DNA of 64,000 bases, taken from positions 62,001 through 126,000 of the forward strand of contig NZ_JASSOT010000047.1 in NCBI RefSeq assembly GCF_030238365.1, read 5' to 3'. The notes beneath the pieces are model-generated. The model was given only the letters and a program-made list of their open reading frames with translations, did not search any database and was not told the DNA's origin. Source of the stretch: Lelliottia wanjuensis. Lineage in GTDB: Bacteria; Pseudomonadota; Gammaproteobacteria; Enterobacterales; Enterobacteriaceae. A program made the position numbers and the translations under genes. The first letter of the stretch is position 1. Every line of letters starts with the position of its first letter. This document shows, in pieces, positions 9,126-17,936 of the stretch.

Positions 9126-10325
9126 ATGTCAGAAAACTACTCTCGCGGCAGTCTGAATGCGATTTCCTATCTGAGCTATTACTTCGTCGGCGCGCTGGTC
9201 TCGACGCTGGGGATTGTCCTCGGCCCGCTGTGCGCCGCGTTCAATAAGGATCCGAGCTTTATCGGCCAGGTGTTTACCCTGATGAACATCGGCATGTTCG
9301 TGCCGATCATGCTCGGCGGGATCCTGATGAAAAAATGGGGTCTGCAAAAGCCGCTGGTGATCGCCGCCGCGCTGACGATCCTCATCAGCGCGCTGCTGTT
9401 CGCCACCCCGACGCTCACCATGTTCAGCGTCGCGGTCGCCATCATCGGCGCCTGCGGCGGGATTTTTATGACTATCGGCAGCTACCTGGTGGTGCGCATT
9501 AATCCGGACGAAAAGAGCCGCTCATCGAGCCTGATTTTCACCGATTTCTTCTTCAGCCTGGCGGGCGCGACCCTCTCCTTCCTGCTGGCGTGGCTGTTCA
9601 AAATGGGCGCGAGCTGGATTGCCATGTACGGCATCATGGGCGGGCTGGGCGTGCTGATGCTGATCCTCACATTGCGCAGCCGTTACCCCTCCACCGTGGC
9701 GGCAGAACCTGAATATCAGGAAGCATCCAGCAACGAGCCCTGGGGCCGTTCCGTGTGGCTGCTGTGCGGCGCGCTGTTCCTGTTCCTGCTGGCAGAGCCG
9801 ATCTTCACCATGTGGACACCGGGTTATCTGCAGTGGCGTTTCCAGATGCTGCCAGAACAGGCGGCGCTGTACACCACCGTCTACTGGGTGGCGAAGGCGA
9901 CCGGGCTGTTCCTCAACCAGTTCACCGTCAAGTGGATGAAACTGCGCACCTTCCTGCTGATCTGCACCGCCGTTGGTCTGGTCGCCATCGCCCTTATCAG
10001 CAACAGCGCCAACACCACGCTGATCCTGATTGCCTGCGGCGCGTTCGGCTTCTTTAACTCCGGTCTGTTCTCCGGCCTGATGAGCTACGGGTCATTGCAG
10101 GTGAGCCGCAGTTCGCCAACGCTGATCTCCGCCCTGCTCACCTGCGGCACCGTCGGCACGCTGCTGTTCGCGACGGTCTCGTCGCTGGTCAATAGCCGTT
10201 ACGGCCTGCACGGGGCGGTGAATGCGTCCACCTGCGCCTACGCGCTGCTGATGGTGACATTGCTGGCGGCTATCGCCTGCAGCCGAGCCGAACGCCTGCA
10301 TCAGGGCGAGGCGGTCGCGGTTTGA
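9126..10325 (+). CDS. MFS transporter, TsgA-like, probable nucleoside importer of the xap locus
   Basis: A 399-residue, roughly 12-helix major facilitator protein. It resembles TsgA (about 393 residues) in length and in segments such as LIFTDFFFSLAG and LLTCGTVGTLLF, not E. coli XapB, which is a nucleoside:H+ symporter of a different family. Position between xapA and xapR makes xanthosine or nucleoside uptake the natural inference. The ATG at 9126 is preferred over one at 9120 because AGGAGAAA at 9113-9120 is correctly spaced for the former. The stop overlaps or abuts the leader of xapR, so all three xap genes may be read together. Confidence 0.82.
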   Translation: MSENYSRGSLNAISYLSYYFVGALVSTLGIVLGPLCAAFNKDPSFIGQVFTLMNIGMFVPIMLGGILMKKWGLQKPLVIAAALTILISALLFATPTLTMFSVAVAIIGACGGIFMTIGSYLVVRINPDEKSRSSSLIFTDFFFSLAGATLSFLLAWLFKMGASWIAMYGIMGGLGVLMLILTLRSRYPSTVAAEPEYQEASSNEPWGRSVWLLCGALFLFLLAEPIFTMWTPGYLQWRFQMLPEQAALYTTVYWVAKATGLFLNQFTVKWMKLRTFLLICTAVGLVAIALISNSANTTLILIACGAFGFFNSGLFSGLMSYGSLQVSRSSPTLISALLTCGTVGTLLFATVSSLVNSRYGLHGAVNASTCAYALLMVTLLAAIACSRAERLHQGEAVAV

Positions 10326-10345
10326 CAGGCTCCAGGGAGGGTTGC

Positions 10346-11281
10346 ATGATATCGCCACCCTCCTTTTTCTCGGTGCCCGGCATGCTCGATTCACAGGCCA
10401 ACAGCCGCATTCGTTTCCGGATGCTGCGCTATTTCCAGGCTCTCGCCGATGAGCTGCATTTTGGCCGCGCCGCCGCAAAACTGAATATCTCCCAGCCGCC
10501 GCTGAGCATGCAGATCAAAGAGCTGGAAGAGCTACTCGGCGTGGAGTTGTTTGAGCGCACCAGCCGCAAAGTGGTACTGACGCACGCCGGAAAAGTGCTG
10601 AAAGCGGAAGTGGATCGGCTGCTCAGCGCCACCGAACAGTCCCTGAACTACGTGCGCCAGATTGGCCGCAGCGAGAAACAGCACATCAACATTGGCATTA
10701 TCGGCAGCGCGATGTGGGGCCCGCTGCTGACGCGCATGAAAGCCTTCCGCGAGGCCAATCCGGACGTTAACTGGACGCTGCACGAGCTCGGCCAGCAGGA
10801 GCAAACCGAGGCCCTGCGCGCCCGCACCATTGATATCGCCATCAACCGCAACGTCATTCCGCACGTCGAAGCCAAAATCCGCTGCCAGCTGATTGCCCGT
10901 GAAGCGGTGTGCGTCGCGGTACATGAGAGCGATCCTTTGTGCCGTCACGCCACCGTCACCCTGAAAGATCTGGCCGACCGCGCCTTTATCTCCCTCTCTT
11001 TTACCCACAGCGATTTCGCCCGTCAGGTGTACGACAACTGTCTTTCCCTGGGCGTGTCGCCGCTTGTGACGCACCAGGTGTTTGAGCCGCAAACCGCGCT
11101 GGCGCTGGTCAGCACCGGGAATGGCGTGTCGCTGTTGCCCGAATCCTGCGCGCTGATCCACTGGCCTGGCGTGGTGTTCCTGAAACTTGCCGAAACCATC
11201 CCCGCCGATCTTTACGCCCTGTGGTACGACGAACCGCTTCCGGATCTGTTCAGCCGTTTTCTGCACGCCCTGCGCGACTGA
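10346..11281 (+). CDS. xapR: XapR-type LysR activator of the xanthosine locus
   Basis: A 311-residue LysR-family regulator. The N-terminal winged helix-turn-helix lies at about residues 30-90 ([18 protein letters not shown] start, [26 protein letters not shown]). The effector domain contains [13 protein letters not shown] and [22 protein letters not shown], both close to E. coli XapR, as is the WPGVVFLKL...[10 protein letters not shown] end. It should activate xapA and the adjacent transporter gene with xanthosine as ligand. The ATG at 10346 follows CAGGGAGGGTTGC, a strong ribosome binding site; a later ATG at 10382 lacks one but would match the shorter E. coli N-terminus (294 residues). Confidence 0.85.
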   Translation: MISPPSFFSVPGMLDSQANSRIRFRMLRYFQALADELHFGRAAAKLNISQPPLSMQIKELEELLGVELFERTSRKVVLTHAGKVLKAEVDRLLSATEQSLNYVRQIGRSEKQHINIGIIGSAMWGPLLTRMKAFREANPDVNWTLHELGQQEQTEALRARTIDIAINRNVIPHVEAKIRCQLIAREAVCVAVHESDPLCRHATVTLKDLADRAFISLSFTHSDFARQVYDNCLSLGVSPLVTHQVFEPQTALALVSTGNGVSLLPESCALIHWPGVVFLKLAETIPADLYALWYDEPLPDLFSRFLHALRD

Positions 11282-11328
11282 TCGCTCTTTTTTGCACTCA
11301 TCCCGCGTTCCGCTCTATCCTTAACCCT

Positions 11329-12597
11329 ATGGAAAAATTAGCTGAACTCAAACGCGCCAAGCTACTGGCGCTGTCGCTGCTGCTGATAGCCGCAGCGGCC
11401 TTCGTGACCACTCTATTCCTGCCGCAGACCTTCTGGGTGCGCGGCGTGAAGGCTATTGCCGAGGCGGCGATGGTCGGCGCGCTGGCGGACTGGTTCGCCG
11501 TTGTCGCCCTGTTCCGTCGGGTGCCGATCCCGTTTATCTCGCGCCATACGGCGATCATCCCGCGTAACAAAGACCGGATCGCCGATAATCTCGGCCTGTT
11601 CGTGCAGGAGAAGTTTCTTGATACCCAGTCGTTAGTGGCGCTGATCCGCCGCTACGAACCGGCGCAGATGATCGGCACCTGGTTCAGCCAGCCGGATAAC
11701 GCCCAGCGCGTCGGGCAGCATCTGATTCAGGTGATGGGCGGGTTCCTGGAACTGACGGACGACGGGCGCATTCAGCGCTTACTGAAACGCGCGGTGCATA
11801 AGGCCATCGATAAAGTCGATTTCACCGAGACCAGCGCCGCGATGCTGGAGAGCATGACCAAAAACAATCGCCATCAGGTGCTGCTCGACGCGGTGATTCG
11901 TCGTCTAATCGACCTGATTCAGCGCGACACCACGCGGGAGTTTATCGCCACGCAGATCGTTCACTGGCTCAAGACCGAACATCCGCGTAAGGCGATGGTG
12001 CTGCCGACCGAATGGTTGGGCGATCAAAGCGCCGAGCTGGTGTCCGATGCGGTGAACGCGATTCTCGACGATATCAGCCACGACCGCACGCACCAGATCC
12101 GTCAGGCGTTCGATCGCGCCACGCTGAAGCTGATCGACAACTTGAAAACCGATCCGGAGATGGCGGCGAAAGCCGAGAACATCAAAGATTATCTGAAGAA
12201 TGACGAGGCGTTTAACCGCTATCTCGGCGAGATGTGGGCCGACCTGCGCGCGTGGCTGAAAGCGGATATGCAGAGCGACGACTCGCGGGTGAAGCAGCGC
12301 ATCGCCAGGGCGGGCCAGTGGTTTGGTGAAACCCTGGTGGCCGACGCCAGCCTGCGCGCCTCCTTGAATGAACATCTGGAGCAGGCGGCGCACCGCGTGG
12401 CGCCGGATTTCGCCGCGTTCCTGACGCGCCATATTAGCGATACGGTGAAGGGCTGGGATGCGAAAGATATGTCGCGCCAGATCGAGCTGAATATCGGCAA
12501 AGATCTGCAGTTTATCCGCGTCAACGGCACGCTGGTCGGCGGGACGATTGGGTTGATTTTGTTTTTGCTGTCGCAGATACCTGAGCTGCTGCCGTAG
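11329..12597 (+). CDS. yjiN: YjiN, DUF445 inner membrane protein
   Basis: A 422-residue DUF445 protein nearly collinear with E. coli YjiN (426). It has a hydrophobic N-terminal helix at residues 13-31, the strongly conserved [19 protein letters not shown] and [21 protein letters not shown] block, a long helical middle, and a C-terminal membrane segment ([17 protein letters not shown]). Function is not established for the family. The ATG at 11329 gives the family N-terminus ([11 protein letters not shown]); the open frame runs farther upstream into xapR. It starts 47 bases after xapR. In E. coli K-12 yjiN lies on the far side of the restriction gene cluster from yjiA, and the same flanking relation holds here with different contents. 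Confidence 0.93.
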   Translation: MEKLAELKRAKLLALSLLLIAAAAFVTTLFLPQTFWVRGVKAIAEAAMVGALADWFAVVALFRRVPIPFISRHTAIIPRNKDRIADNLGLFVQEKFLDTQSLVALIRRYEPAQMIGTWFSQPDNAQRVGQHLIQVMGGFLELTDDGRIQRLLKRAVHKAIDKVDFTETSAAMLESMTKNNRHQVLLDAVIRRLIDLIQRDTTREFIATQIVHWLKTEHPRKAMVLPTEWLGDQSAELVSDAVNAILDDISHDRTHQIRQAFDRATLKLIDNLKTDPEMAAKAENIKDYLKNDEAFNRYLGEMWADLRAWLKADMQSDDSRVKQRIARAGQWFGETLVADASLRASLNEHLEQAAHRVAPDFAAFLTRHISDTVKGWDAKDMSRQIELNIGKDLQFIRVNGTLVGGTIGLILFLLSQIPELLP

Positions 12598-12607
12598 TCG
12601 CTTTTTT

Positions 12608-12854
12608 GCCGGGTGGCGGCTGCGCCTTACCCGGCCTACGGGTTTGGTGCGGTCTTTTTGCCGGGTGGCGGCTGCGCCTTACCCGGCCTACGGGTTTGGT
12701 GCGGTCTTTTTTGCCGGGTGGCGGCTGCGCCTTACCCGGCCTACGGGTTTGGTGCGGCCTTTTTGCCGGGTGGCGGCTGCGCCTTACCCGGCCTACGATA
12801 TTTGTTCCGCCGACGGTTTTCGTAGGCCCGTGCAAGCGCAGCGCCGCCGGGCGA
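12608..12854 (+). repeat. Tandem array of four REP-containing repeats plus one inverted REP
   Basis: A unit of 52-53 bases beginning GCCGGGTGGCGGCTGCGCC is repeated head to tail with starts at 12608, 12660, 12713 and 12765. Each copy holds a REP-like palindrome (to CCCGGCCTAC) and a spacer GGGTTTGGTGCGG plus a T-run of variable length. A fifth REP unit in the opposite direction is at 12821-12854, touching the end of the GH105 gene at 12855. Ordinary BIMEs alternate orientation; a same-direction tandem run with near-identical spacers indicates recent expansion. Confidence 0.9.
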
Positions 12855-13928
12855 TTACGCCTGCCAGCTCCCCTGCTCCACTTCAAGCAACAACAACATC
12901 GTCAGCGCCTGGGCGTAAGGCACCGGGGCCATCGCGATATCGCAGTAATACTGAATGTCCCAGCCCAGCATGGTGCCGCGCGAGGCTTCAAGCACAATGC
13001 CCCCCTCGTCAATCCGCGCCATCACCGCATCAAATGCCCGCATCGCGTGAACGGTGACGGACTCATCGAGAATCCCCATCCGCACGCCGCGCAGCATGCC
13101 GTAGGCGATCCCCGCCGTGGCGGAAGATTCCTGCGGCGAGAGCGGATCGTCTAGCACCGTGTGCCACATTCCGTTATCCGCCTGCAGGTCACACAGCGAA
13201 CGTACCTGACGCGCCACCACCTGCGACAAATATCGGCGCACGCCGGTGTCGAGATGTTCTCCCATGAGCTCAATAAATTCCGGAATGGCCACGGTGATCC
13301 ACGCATTGCCCCGCGCCCAAAACGCCCCGGCAAAATGGTGCTTATCGACAAACGTCCAGCCGTGATACCACAGCCCGCTGACCGGATCGCTGAGGTAGCG
13401 CGTGTGCAGCAGAAACTGATACCCCGCCTCGTCGATCAGATCGCTGCGCTTGAGCACGATCCCCGCCACGCCGAGGAACAGACAGGTCATAAACAGCGTG
13501 TCGTCCCAGAGCTGCCCGGTGTTGGGCTGCTCTTTCACCACGTGCTGAAACCCGCCCTCTTCGGTTTTCGGCAGATCGCGCAGCAGGGCGTCGGCCCAGT
13601 CATTCACCGTCGTCAGCAGATCCTCACGCTGATGCTCCCCCGCCACCAGCGCCAGCACGATCATCGGTGCGGTGGTGTTGATCTGCATCTCCGGCAGCCC
13701 TTTAGCGATCTGTTGTTCGTACCACGCGAGGATCGACCGTTGCAGCGCGGCATCCTGCTGATGCACGGCATAGCGCCAGAAGCCGTACAGCCCGACGCCG
13801 ATCTCCCATTCCCACTCTTCGAAGTGGATCGCAAAACCCTCTTCTACGCCCACTTCATCGAGATTTTTTAAGCGACAGAAGCCGCGCACCACGCGATCCA
13901 GCGTGCCCATCAGGGGTTCTTTGTTCAT
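12855..13928 (-). CDS. Glycoside hydrolase family 88/105 (unsaturated uronyl hydrolase)
   Basis: A 357-residue cytoplasmic (no signal peptide) GH88/GH105 enzyme of the YteR/YesR kind, which removes the unsaturated uronic acid from the non-reducing end of oligosaccharides made by polysaccharide lyases. Family features: NTGQLWDDTLFMTCLFL with Asp143 in the position of the catalytic acid, LWYHGWTF, FWARGNAW, and ESSATAGIAYGMLRG near residue 285. The ATG at 13928 has AGGAGTCCAGGC upstream and overlaps the stop of the preceding gene by four bases (ATGA), so translation is coupled. The exact substrate (rhamnogalacturonan or another uronide) cannot be read from sequence. Confidence 0.88.
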   Translation of the reverse strand: MNKEPLMGTLDRVVRGFCRLKNLDEVGVEEGFAIHFEEWEWEIGVGLYGFWRYAVHQQDAALQRSILAWYEQQIAKGLPEMQINTTAPMIVLALVAGEHQREDLLTTVNDWADALLRDLPKTEEGGFQHVVKEQPNTGQLWDDTLFMTCLFLGVAGIVLKRSDLIDEAGYQFLLHTRYLSDPVSGLWYHGWTFVDKHHFAGAFWARGNAWITVAIPEFIELMGEHLDTGVRRYLSQVVARQVRSLCDLQADNGMWHTVLDDPLSPQESSATAGIAYGMLRGVRMGILDESVTVHAMRAFDAVMARIDEGGIVLEASRGTMLGWDIQYYCDIAMAPVPYAQALTMLLLLEVEQGSWQA

Positions 13929-14899
13929 GCCTGGACTCCTTTGATGCGCATTGCTGCCAGCGCGTGTTGTTGATGGCCGTAACGTGAAGAGGCGATAAAC
14001 CGCGCGTCGGGGAAGAGTTGTCCCGCAAGAGACTGGGCGGCATGAAAGGCGCTGGCATGATTCGAAAAATCCATCACGTCGCAGCCGCGTTCGTCGGGCC
14101 CGTAGCGATACCCCAGAATGGTCGATTTCACTCTGCGCCACAGGGTTTCCGCGAAGTACCTGGTGCGATGGTTTTGCCAGAGCTGCAGCAGCGCGAGCAG
14201 GCAATAGACCGACCCCTCTTCGCGCGCGCTCACCCGTTTAAGCAGGTGCGCGAGCAGCGCATCCGCCTCCGGACCATACTCCTTCTGCGCCATTAACGTC
14301 AGCAGACGCTCGGGATCGGGATCGGGCAGCGCGGGGAGGCGTTGCTGCTGAGGCCCCTCGCAGACAACCGTCCCCAACGGCGGCTCGTCGATGTACACCA
14401 TTTTCAGGCCGCATAATGTGTCGCGCTCGAACAGCTCGTCGAGATGGATCAGGACGCGGTTTTCTCCCTGACGCAGGGTGAGCCGGACGTCCTGAAACTG
14501 CATCACGTTGCGGGTAAACGGCGTAAAGCAGGCAATCAGTCTACCGGAAGACCAAACCCGTACGCCGCCGCAGGTGCCCAGACGAAACGCATATTCGCCC
14601 TCGCGCGGCGCAATCAGATCCACCCTCAGCCAGCGCTGAACATGAAAAGGCAACGCGCGATGACCGGAAAAATCCAACCAGCCATGTTCATCGGCGACCG
14701 CGACCTCATCGCAGGGCAGCGCCAGCGCCGGATCGATCGCGCGCCCGGCGTGGCTGCGGCGAAACACCTGACGGCAAAAGGATTCGCGGCTCGCGGGATC
14801 GGCCCCTTCACCGGTGTAAAACTCCGCAAAACGCTCCGCTTTGGCCGCTGAAACCTGAAAACGCCCCAGCGCCTCGCCCTGCGTGAATGGTCGTGACAT
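13925..14899 (-). CDS. Unassigned protein coupled to the GH105 gene, putative carbohydrate-active
   Basis: A 324-residue protein that I cannot place in a family. From about residue 85 a beta-sandwich-like stretch with many aromatic and alternating residues is visible (HVQRWLRVDLIAPREGEYAF, then TCGGVRVWSSGRLIACF, then LRQGENRVLIHLDELFERDT), similar in style to the accessory domains that precede rhamnosidases and GH2 enzymes. The C-terminal third is helical (LLALLQLWQNHRTRYFAETLW) and ends with a His-rich stretch containing DFSNHASAFHAAQ. No signal peptide. Its stop overlaps the GH105 start (ATGA), implying matched expression. Three CRP-like sites lie upstream. It may be the N-terminal module of a glycan-processing enzyme working with GH105 and the 557-residue protein, but this is inference. 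Confidence 0.75.
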   Translation of the reverse strand: MSRPFTQGEALGRFQVSAAKAERFAEFYTGEGADPASRESFCRQVFRRSHAGRAIDPALALPCDEVAVADEHGWLDFSGHRALPFHVQRWLRVDLIAPREGEYAFRLGTCGGVRVWSSGRLIACFTPFTRNVMQFQDVRLTLRQGENRVLIHLDELFERDTLCGLKMVYIDEPPLGTVVCEGPQQQRLPALPDPDPERLLTLMAQKEYGPEADALLAHLLKRVSAREEGSVYCLLALLQLWQNHRTRYFAETLWRRVKSTILGYRYGPDERGCDVMDFSNHASAFHAAQSLAGQLFPDARFIASSRYGHQQHALAAMRIKGVQA

Positions 14900-15030
14900 A
14901 TCGCCCTCATTGCTTCTGTGTTCGTGGCGGCTATTTTCAGGGGGCGCGGGGGTTTCAACGAGGAGCGGATCGGGCGGATTTATGGGATATGCCTGGCCCC
15001 TCACAAAGCGGGCCAGAGGGAGAAGAGCGG

Positions 15031-15046
15031 CGTGATGAGGATCACG
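15031..15046. promoter_or_regulatory. CRP-like site A of three
   Basis: CGTGA-N6-TCACG, a 14-bp perfect inverted repeat (GCGTGAT and ATCACGC) matching 8 of 10 conserved CRP positions. It is the site closest to the 14899 start, centred about 139 bases upstream. Confidence 0.55.
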
Positions 15047-15071
15047 CCTTACGCGAAAGTGAGAAACTGAA

Positions 15072-15087
15072 GGTGATGGCGATCACA
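15072..15087. promoter_or_regulatory. CRP-like site B of three
   Basis: GGTGA-N6-TCACA with the extended GTGAT-N4-ATCAC core; 9 of 10 conserved positions. Its centre is 41 bases from site A. Confidence 0.6.
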
Positions 15088-15114
15088 GGAACACGCCCTG
15101 GAACCGCCAAAAGA

Positions 15115-15130
15115 TGTGACACGCATCACC
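15115..15130. promoter_or_regulatory. CRP-like site C of three
   Basis: TGTGA-N6-TCACC, 9 of 10 conserved positions, overlapping the stop codon of the 557-residue gene. Its centre is 43 bases from site B, so sites A, B and C lie on nearly the same face of the helix. Confidence 0.6.
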
Positions 15131-16799
15131 CCTTCAGCGCTTTCAGCTCGTCCCCCAGACTGTCCGCCAGCGCCCGCACGCGTGAGGCGTCGAACAGGAC
15201 GTGCAATCCCGGCGAGGCATCGGCGTACCTGGTGCAATAGTCTTCCATCTCGGACGCGCTGCGATACAGCTCCTGAATATTAATCTGGCAGATCTCGCGC
15301 ATGCTCCAGCTGTTTTCCACCTCTCGGGCAAAGCGCAGGGTGAAGAAGGCTTTTTGCGCGTGCAGGAACAGATGGCAGTAGAGCGCAAAACCTTGCCACT
15401 CCTCCAGCCAGCGTTTTTTCAGCGCATACGGGAACGCGGCGGTTTCAGCAAAACGCAGCGCCTGTTCACGTAAGCTCAGGGAGGCGTCACGGGCGTCATC
15501 TTTCTCTTTGGCGATGCGCGACAGGCAGGCGGCGGAGGTCTCCACGTCGCTGGCGTTAAAGGAGATATCGCGCTCCGAGCCCGGCAGCCAGTGGTTGCGG
15601 TTGAGCTGCCCGTATAGGCTCCACACCGCCTGGCCGTAGCTTTCCGGCACCTGGCTGTGGCGATGAAACACGTGGTCGCGGACGTAAATCGCGCTGTAAA
15701 GCACCTGCCCGGCCTGCTCCAGCAGAGCGGTGAATTCTTCGAACACCGGCGGTTCGGGCCGCCAGCCGTAGCTTTCGTCGAGCCAGTAGGTGAGCAACTG
15801 ATCGCGCGACAGATGCGCGCCATCGTTCGCCAGCATCCTGCTGCACGCCACCAGGTTGCACTCGCTCAGGGTGCCCATGATCCAGTGGTTATCGACCCCT
15901 TCCCAGCTGGTTTTGCACACCGCGCCGCGGATCGCCGGATTGCTGCGACACCACAGCAGGCGACCCTGCAGCTCGTCGATACGCGGGAACGGGAAAATGC
16001 CCCAGCCGACCTCTTCGCCCACCAGATCGATATCCGCCCACACTTCGCGCTCGCGCACCGCCAGCAGCGCCGGGTTATTAGGGAACGACGGCCAGAAGCG
16101 CTCGGGCGTCATCTTGATAGAGACGCTGACGCTCTCGGGCAGCGGGCGGATCGCCTCCAGCACGTTGCCGAGATCGTGATTGCCCGCCGGAAACACGCGC
16201 AGCACCAGATGTTTATTCTCTTTCTGCATCGCGCGGGAAAGGGTGTTAAAGCAGCGGCTGTAGAGGGCAAAACTGCGCTCGTCGCGCTCAGGGATCCGGG
16301 CGTTGTCGTCCGCCTGCAGCTCCCAGTTCGGGCGCGAGATGGGCAGCAGCCCGTCGGTATTGGAAATCGCGATAAGCAGGCCGCTCAGCGCCGGAATGCG
16401 CTGGCAAATCAGCGACACTTTCTCGCTCAGATACGCGCACCAGAAATCGACGTCAAAGCGCACGCCGTGGCCCGGTTCGAACAGATGCGGGTGCGCCAGC
16501 AGCAGATCCGTCGGGAAGTTGAACTCTTTGGCCTGGAGATAAAAACGCAGCCCTTTTTGCTGACACAATTTTCCGAGGCGATTGAGATAGACGCAGCGGG
16601 CACGCTGCTGGCTGGAGAGGCGATCGTTGTACTGAAGCGGGGTGTAACCCTTTGGCGAAACCAGCATGTCGAACAGATCCACCTGCCCGACAATCACCGT
16701 ATTAAAATCATGCGCGACGGCGTATTCCACCAGCTCGCAGGCCTTCTCCCAGTTCCAGTACGCCTGATTATTGAGCTCCAGCGCCCTCGTCTCCCACAT
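15126..16799 (-). CDS. Putative TIM-barrel glycoside hydrolase, family not assigned
   Basis: A 557-residue soluble protein without signal peptide. The N-terminal half looks like a TIM-barrel: LVEYAVAHDFNTVIVGQVD, then GLRFYLQAKEFNFPTDLL, LSGLLIAISNTDGLLPISRPNWEL, HLVLRVFPAGNHDLG, and REVWADIDLVGEEVGWGIFPFPRIDELQGR, each resembling a strand followed by acidic or aromatic active-site-type loops. It is reminiscent of alpha-glucuronidase-like (GH67 type) enzymes, but I would not assign a family. The C-terminal 200 residues are helical. AAAAGGAGCAGAGAG precedes the ATG at 16799. It heads the glycan locus on the minus strand, 226 bases before the 324-residue gene. No transporter or local regulator is visible in the locus. 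Confidence 0.7.
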   Translation of the reverse strand: MWETRALELNNQAYWNWEKACELVEYAVAHDFNTVIVGQVDLFDMLVSPKGYTPLQYNDRLSSQQRARCVYLNRLGKLCQQKGLRFYLQAKEFNFPTDLLLAHPHLFEPGHGVRFDVDFWCAYLSEKVSLICQRIPALSGLLIAISNTDGLLPISRPNWELQADDNARIPERDERSFALYSRCFNTLSRAMQKENKHLVLRVFPAGNHDLGNVLEAIRPLPESVSVSIKMTPERFWPSFPNNPALLAVREREVWADIDLVGEEVGWGIFPFPRIDELQGRLLWCRSNPAIRGAVCKTSWEGVDNHWIMGTLSECNLVACSRMLANDGAHLSRDQLLTYWLDESYGWRPEPPVFEEFTALLEQAGQVLYSAIYVRDHVFHRHSQVPESYGQAVWSLYGQLNRNHWLPGSERDISFNASDVETSAACLSRIAKEKDDARDASLSLREQALRFAETAAFPYALKKRWLEEWQGFALYCHLFLHAQKAFFTLRFAREVENSWSMREICQINIQELYRSASEMEDYCTRYADASPGLHVLFDASRVRALADSLGDELKALKG

Positions 16800-16868
16800 C
16801 TCTCTGCTCCTTTTGTCGCCCCATTGACCGGCCGACAGTGATAGCACAGAACGCAGAAAAAGGGTGTG

Positions 16869-17936
16869 TCAGGGCTCGCGAATGACGTAGCGCGTGGGCT
16901 CAAAAAGGTTCAGGAACAGATGCACCAGGAACACCAGGGTCAGGGTGGAGACCAGCGCCACCGTCACAGAGACGATGCGATACAGATCGCTGAACACCAG
17001 GTCGCCGTCGGGATGCATATTCTGGCCAAACATGATGCCGATGGTGGTGATACTGGCAAAACCCACGCCCGCGCCGACCTTCTCCATCACGTGTAACCGC
17101 GCGCCAAACGCCAGCCCGAGGCCAATCAGCGGCATCATCAGCAGCATGTGGCTACTGTGATCGTAGAGCACCAGCTGCATCACCAGAATGTACAGACAGC
17201 CGAGGATCACCCCGACCACGCGCCACAGGGAGCTCATCACCGCGCCGCGATAGTGCATCGGGAAGAGGATCAGCACGCCCGCCATCAGCGCCGAGAGGGA
17301 ATCGCTGAGATCGCTTATCTGGAAGACGACAAAAATCATTGTCGCCACGGTGCCGGAAAGTAAGGACTCGTGGCGCACACGAGCGGCGTTTTTCTCAATC
17401 AGCGGCGGCGGCTTGCGCGGTTCGACGTCCGGCAGCAGGTAGTTCATCAGCGCGCTCAAGCACACCGCCATGATGCTGGCCTCGACGTTCGAGAACAGCA
17501 GCGTGTGCCAGTTGGTCGTCGGGTAGCTCATAAAATTGAGCATCACGCTCTGGCACACCACGCCCATCGAGCCAAACAGGAACAGCGGCCCCTGGCTCAT
17601 AAAGCGAAAACGCATCACGTAGAGGGCGAAAACCACCAGCGTCATGATCAGCGGCCATTGCGAGAGATAGCCGATGATAATCACCATTTCGATGCAGTTG
17701 AGCGACGCGCTGAACACGAACTGCTTCGCCACGTGGCGGTTAAACACCGGCACCAGCGACAGGAGCATGATCGGGTAGACGACGTAAAACACGCCGTAGC
17801 TGGTGTTGTAAAACGTCGAAATGCTCAGGGCAATCATCCCGGCAAAGACGATGCGCAGGGTCTGGCGAAAGTCGTTGGCCGTGTAGACGATGTTGCCGTG
17901 CGGAGTGAAGACCCGCGCGAGCGTATTAATAGACAT
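16869..17936 (-). CDS. FUSC/AaeB-like inner membrane protein (DUF2955 type), efflux partner
   Basis: A 355-residue polytopic membrane protein. Two blocks of about five helices are visible (from VFAGMIALSISTFYNTSYGVF to LMNYLLPDVEP, and from LLSGTVATMIFVVFQISDL to VSTLTLVFLVHLFLNLF), separated by a charged linker PRKPPPLIEKNAARVRHE near residue 165-185. This architecture is that of FUSC/aromatic-acid exporter-type proteins such as AaeB, in a shortened form often annotated DUF2955. The ATG at 17936 lies inside the end of the adaptor gene (11-base overlap), so the two are translated together. Together with the HlyD-type adaptor it probably exports a small toxic compound; the substrate is unknown. 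Family assignment is moderately sure. Confidence 0.72.
   Translation of the reverse strand: MSINTLARVFTPHGNIVYTANDFRQTLRIVFAGMIALSISTFYNTSYGVFYVVYPIMLLSLVPVFNRHVAKQFVFSASLNCIEMVIIIGYLSQWPLIMTLVVFALYVMRFRFMSQGPLFLFGSMGVVCQSVMLNFMSYPTTNWHTLLFSNVEASIMAVCLSALMNYLLPDVEPRKPPPLIEKNAARVRHESLLSGTVATMIFVVFQISDLSDSLSALMAGVLILFPMHYRGAVMSSLWRVVGVILGCLYILVMQLVLYDHSSHMLLMMPLIGLGLAFGARLHVMEKVGAGVGFASITTIGIMFGQNMHPDGDLVFSDLYRIVSVTVALVSTLTLVFLVHLFLNLFEPTRYVIREP

Noticed and set aside
12606..13154. Long plus-strand frames across the REP tandem repeats
   Set aside because: They are translated repeats (RVAAAPYPAYGFGA-type units) and run into the antisense of the GH105 gene.
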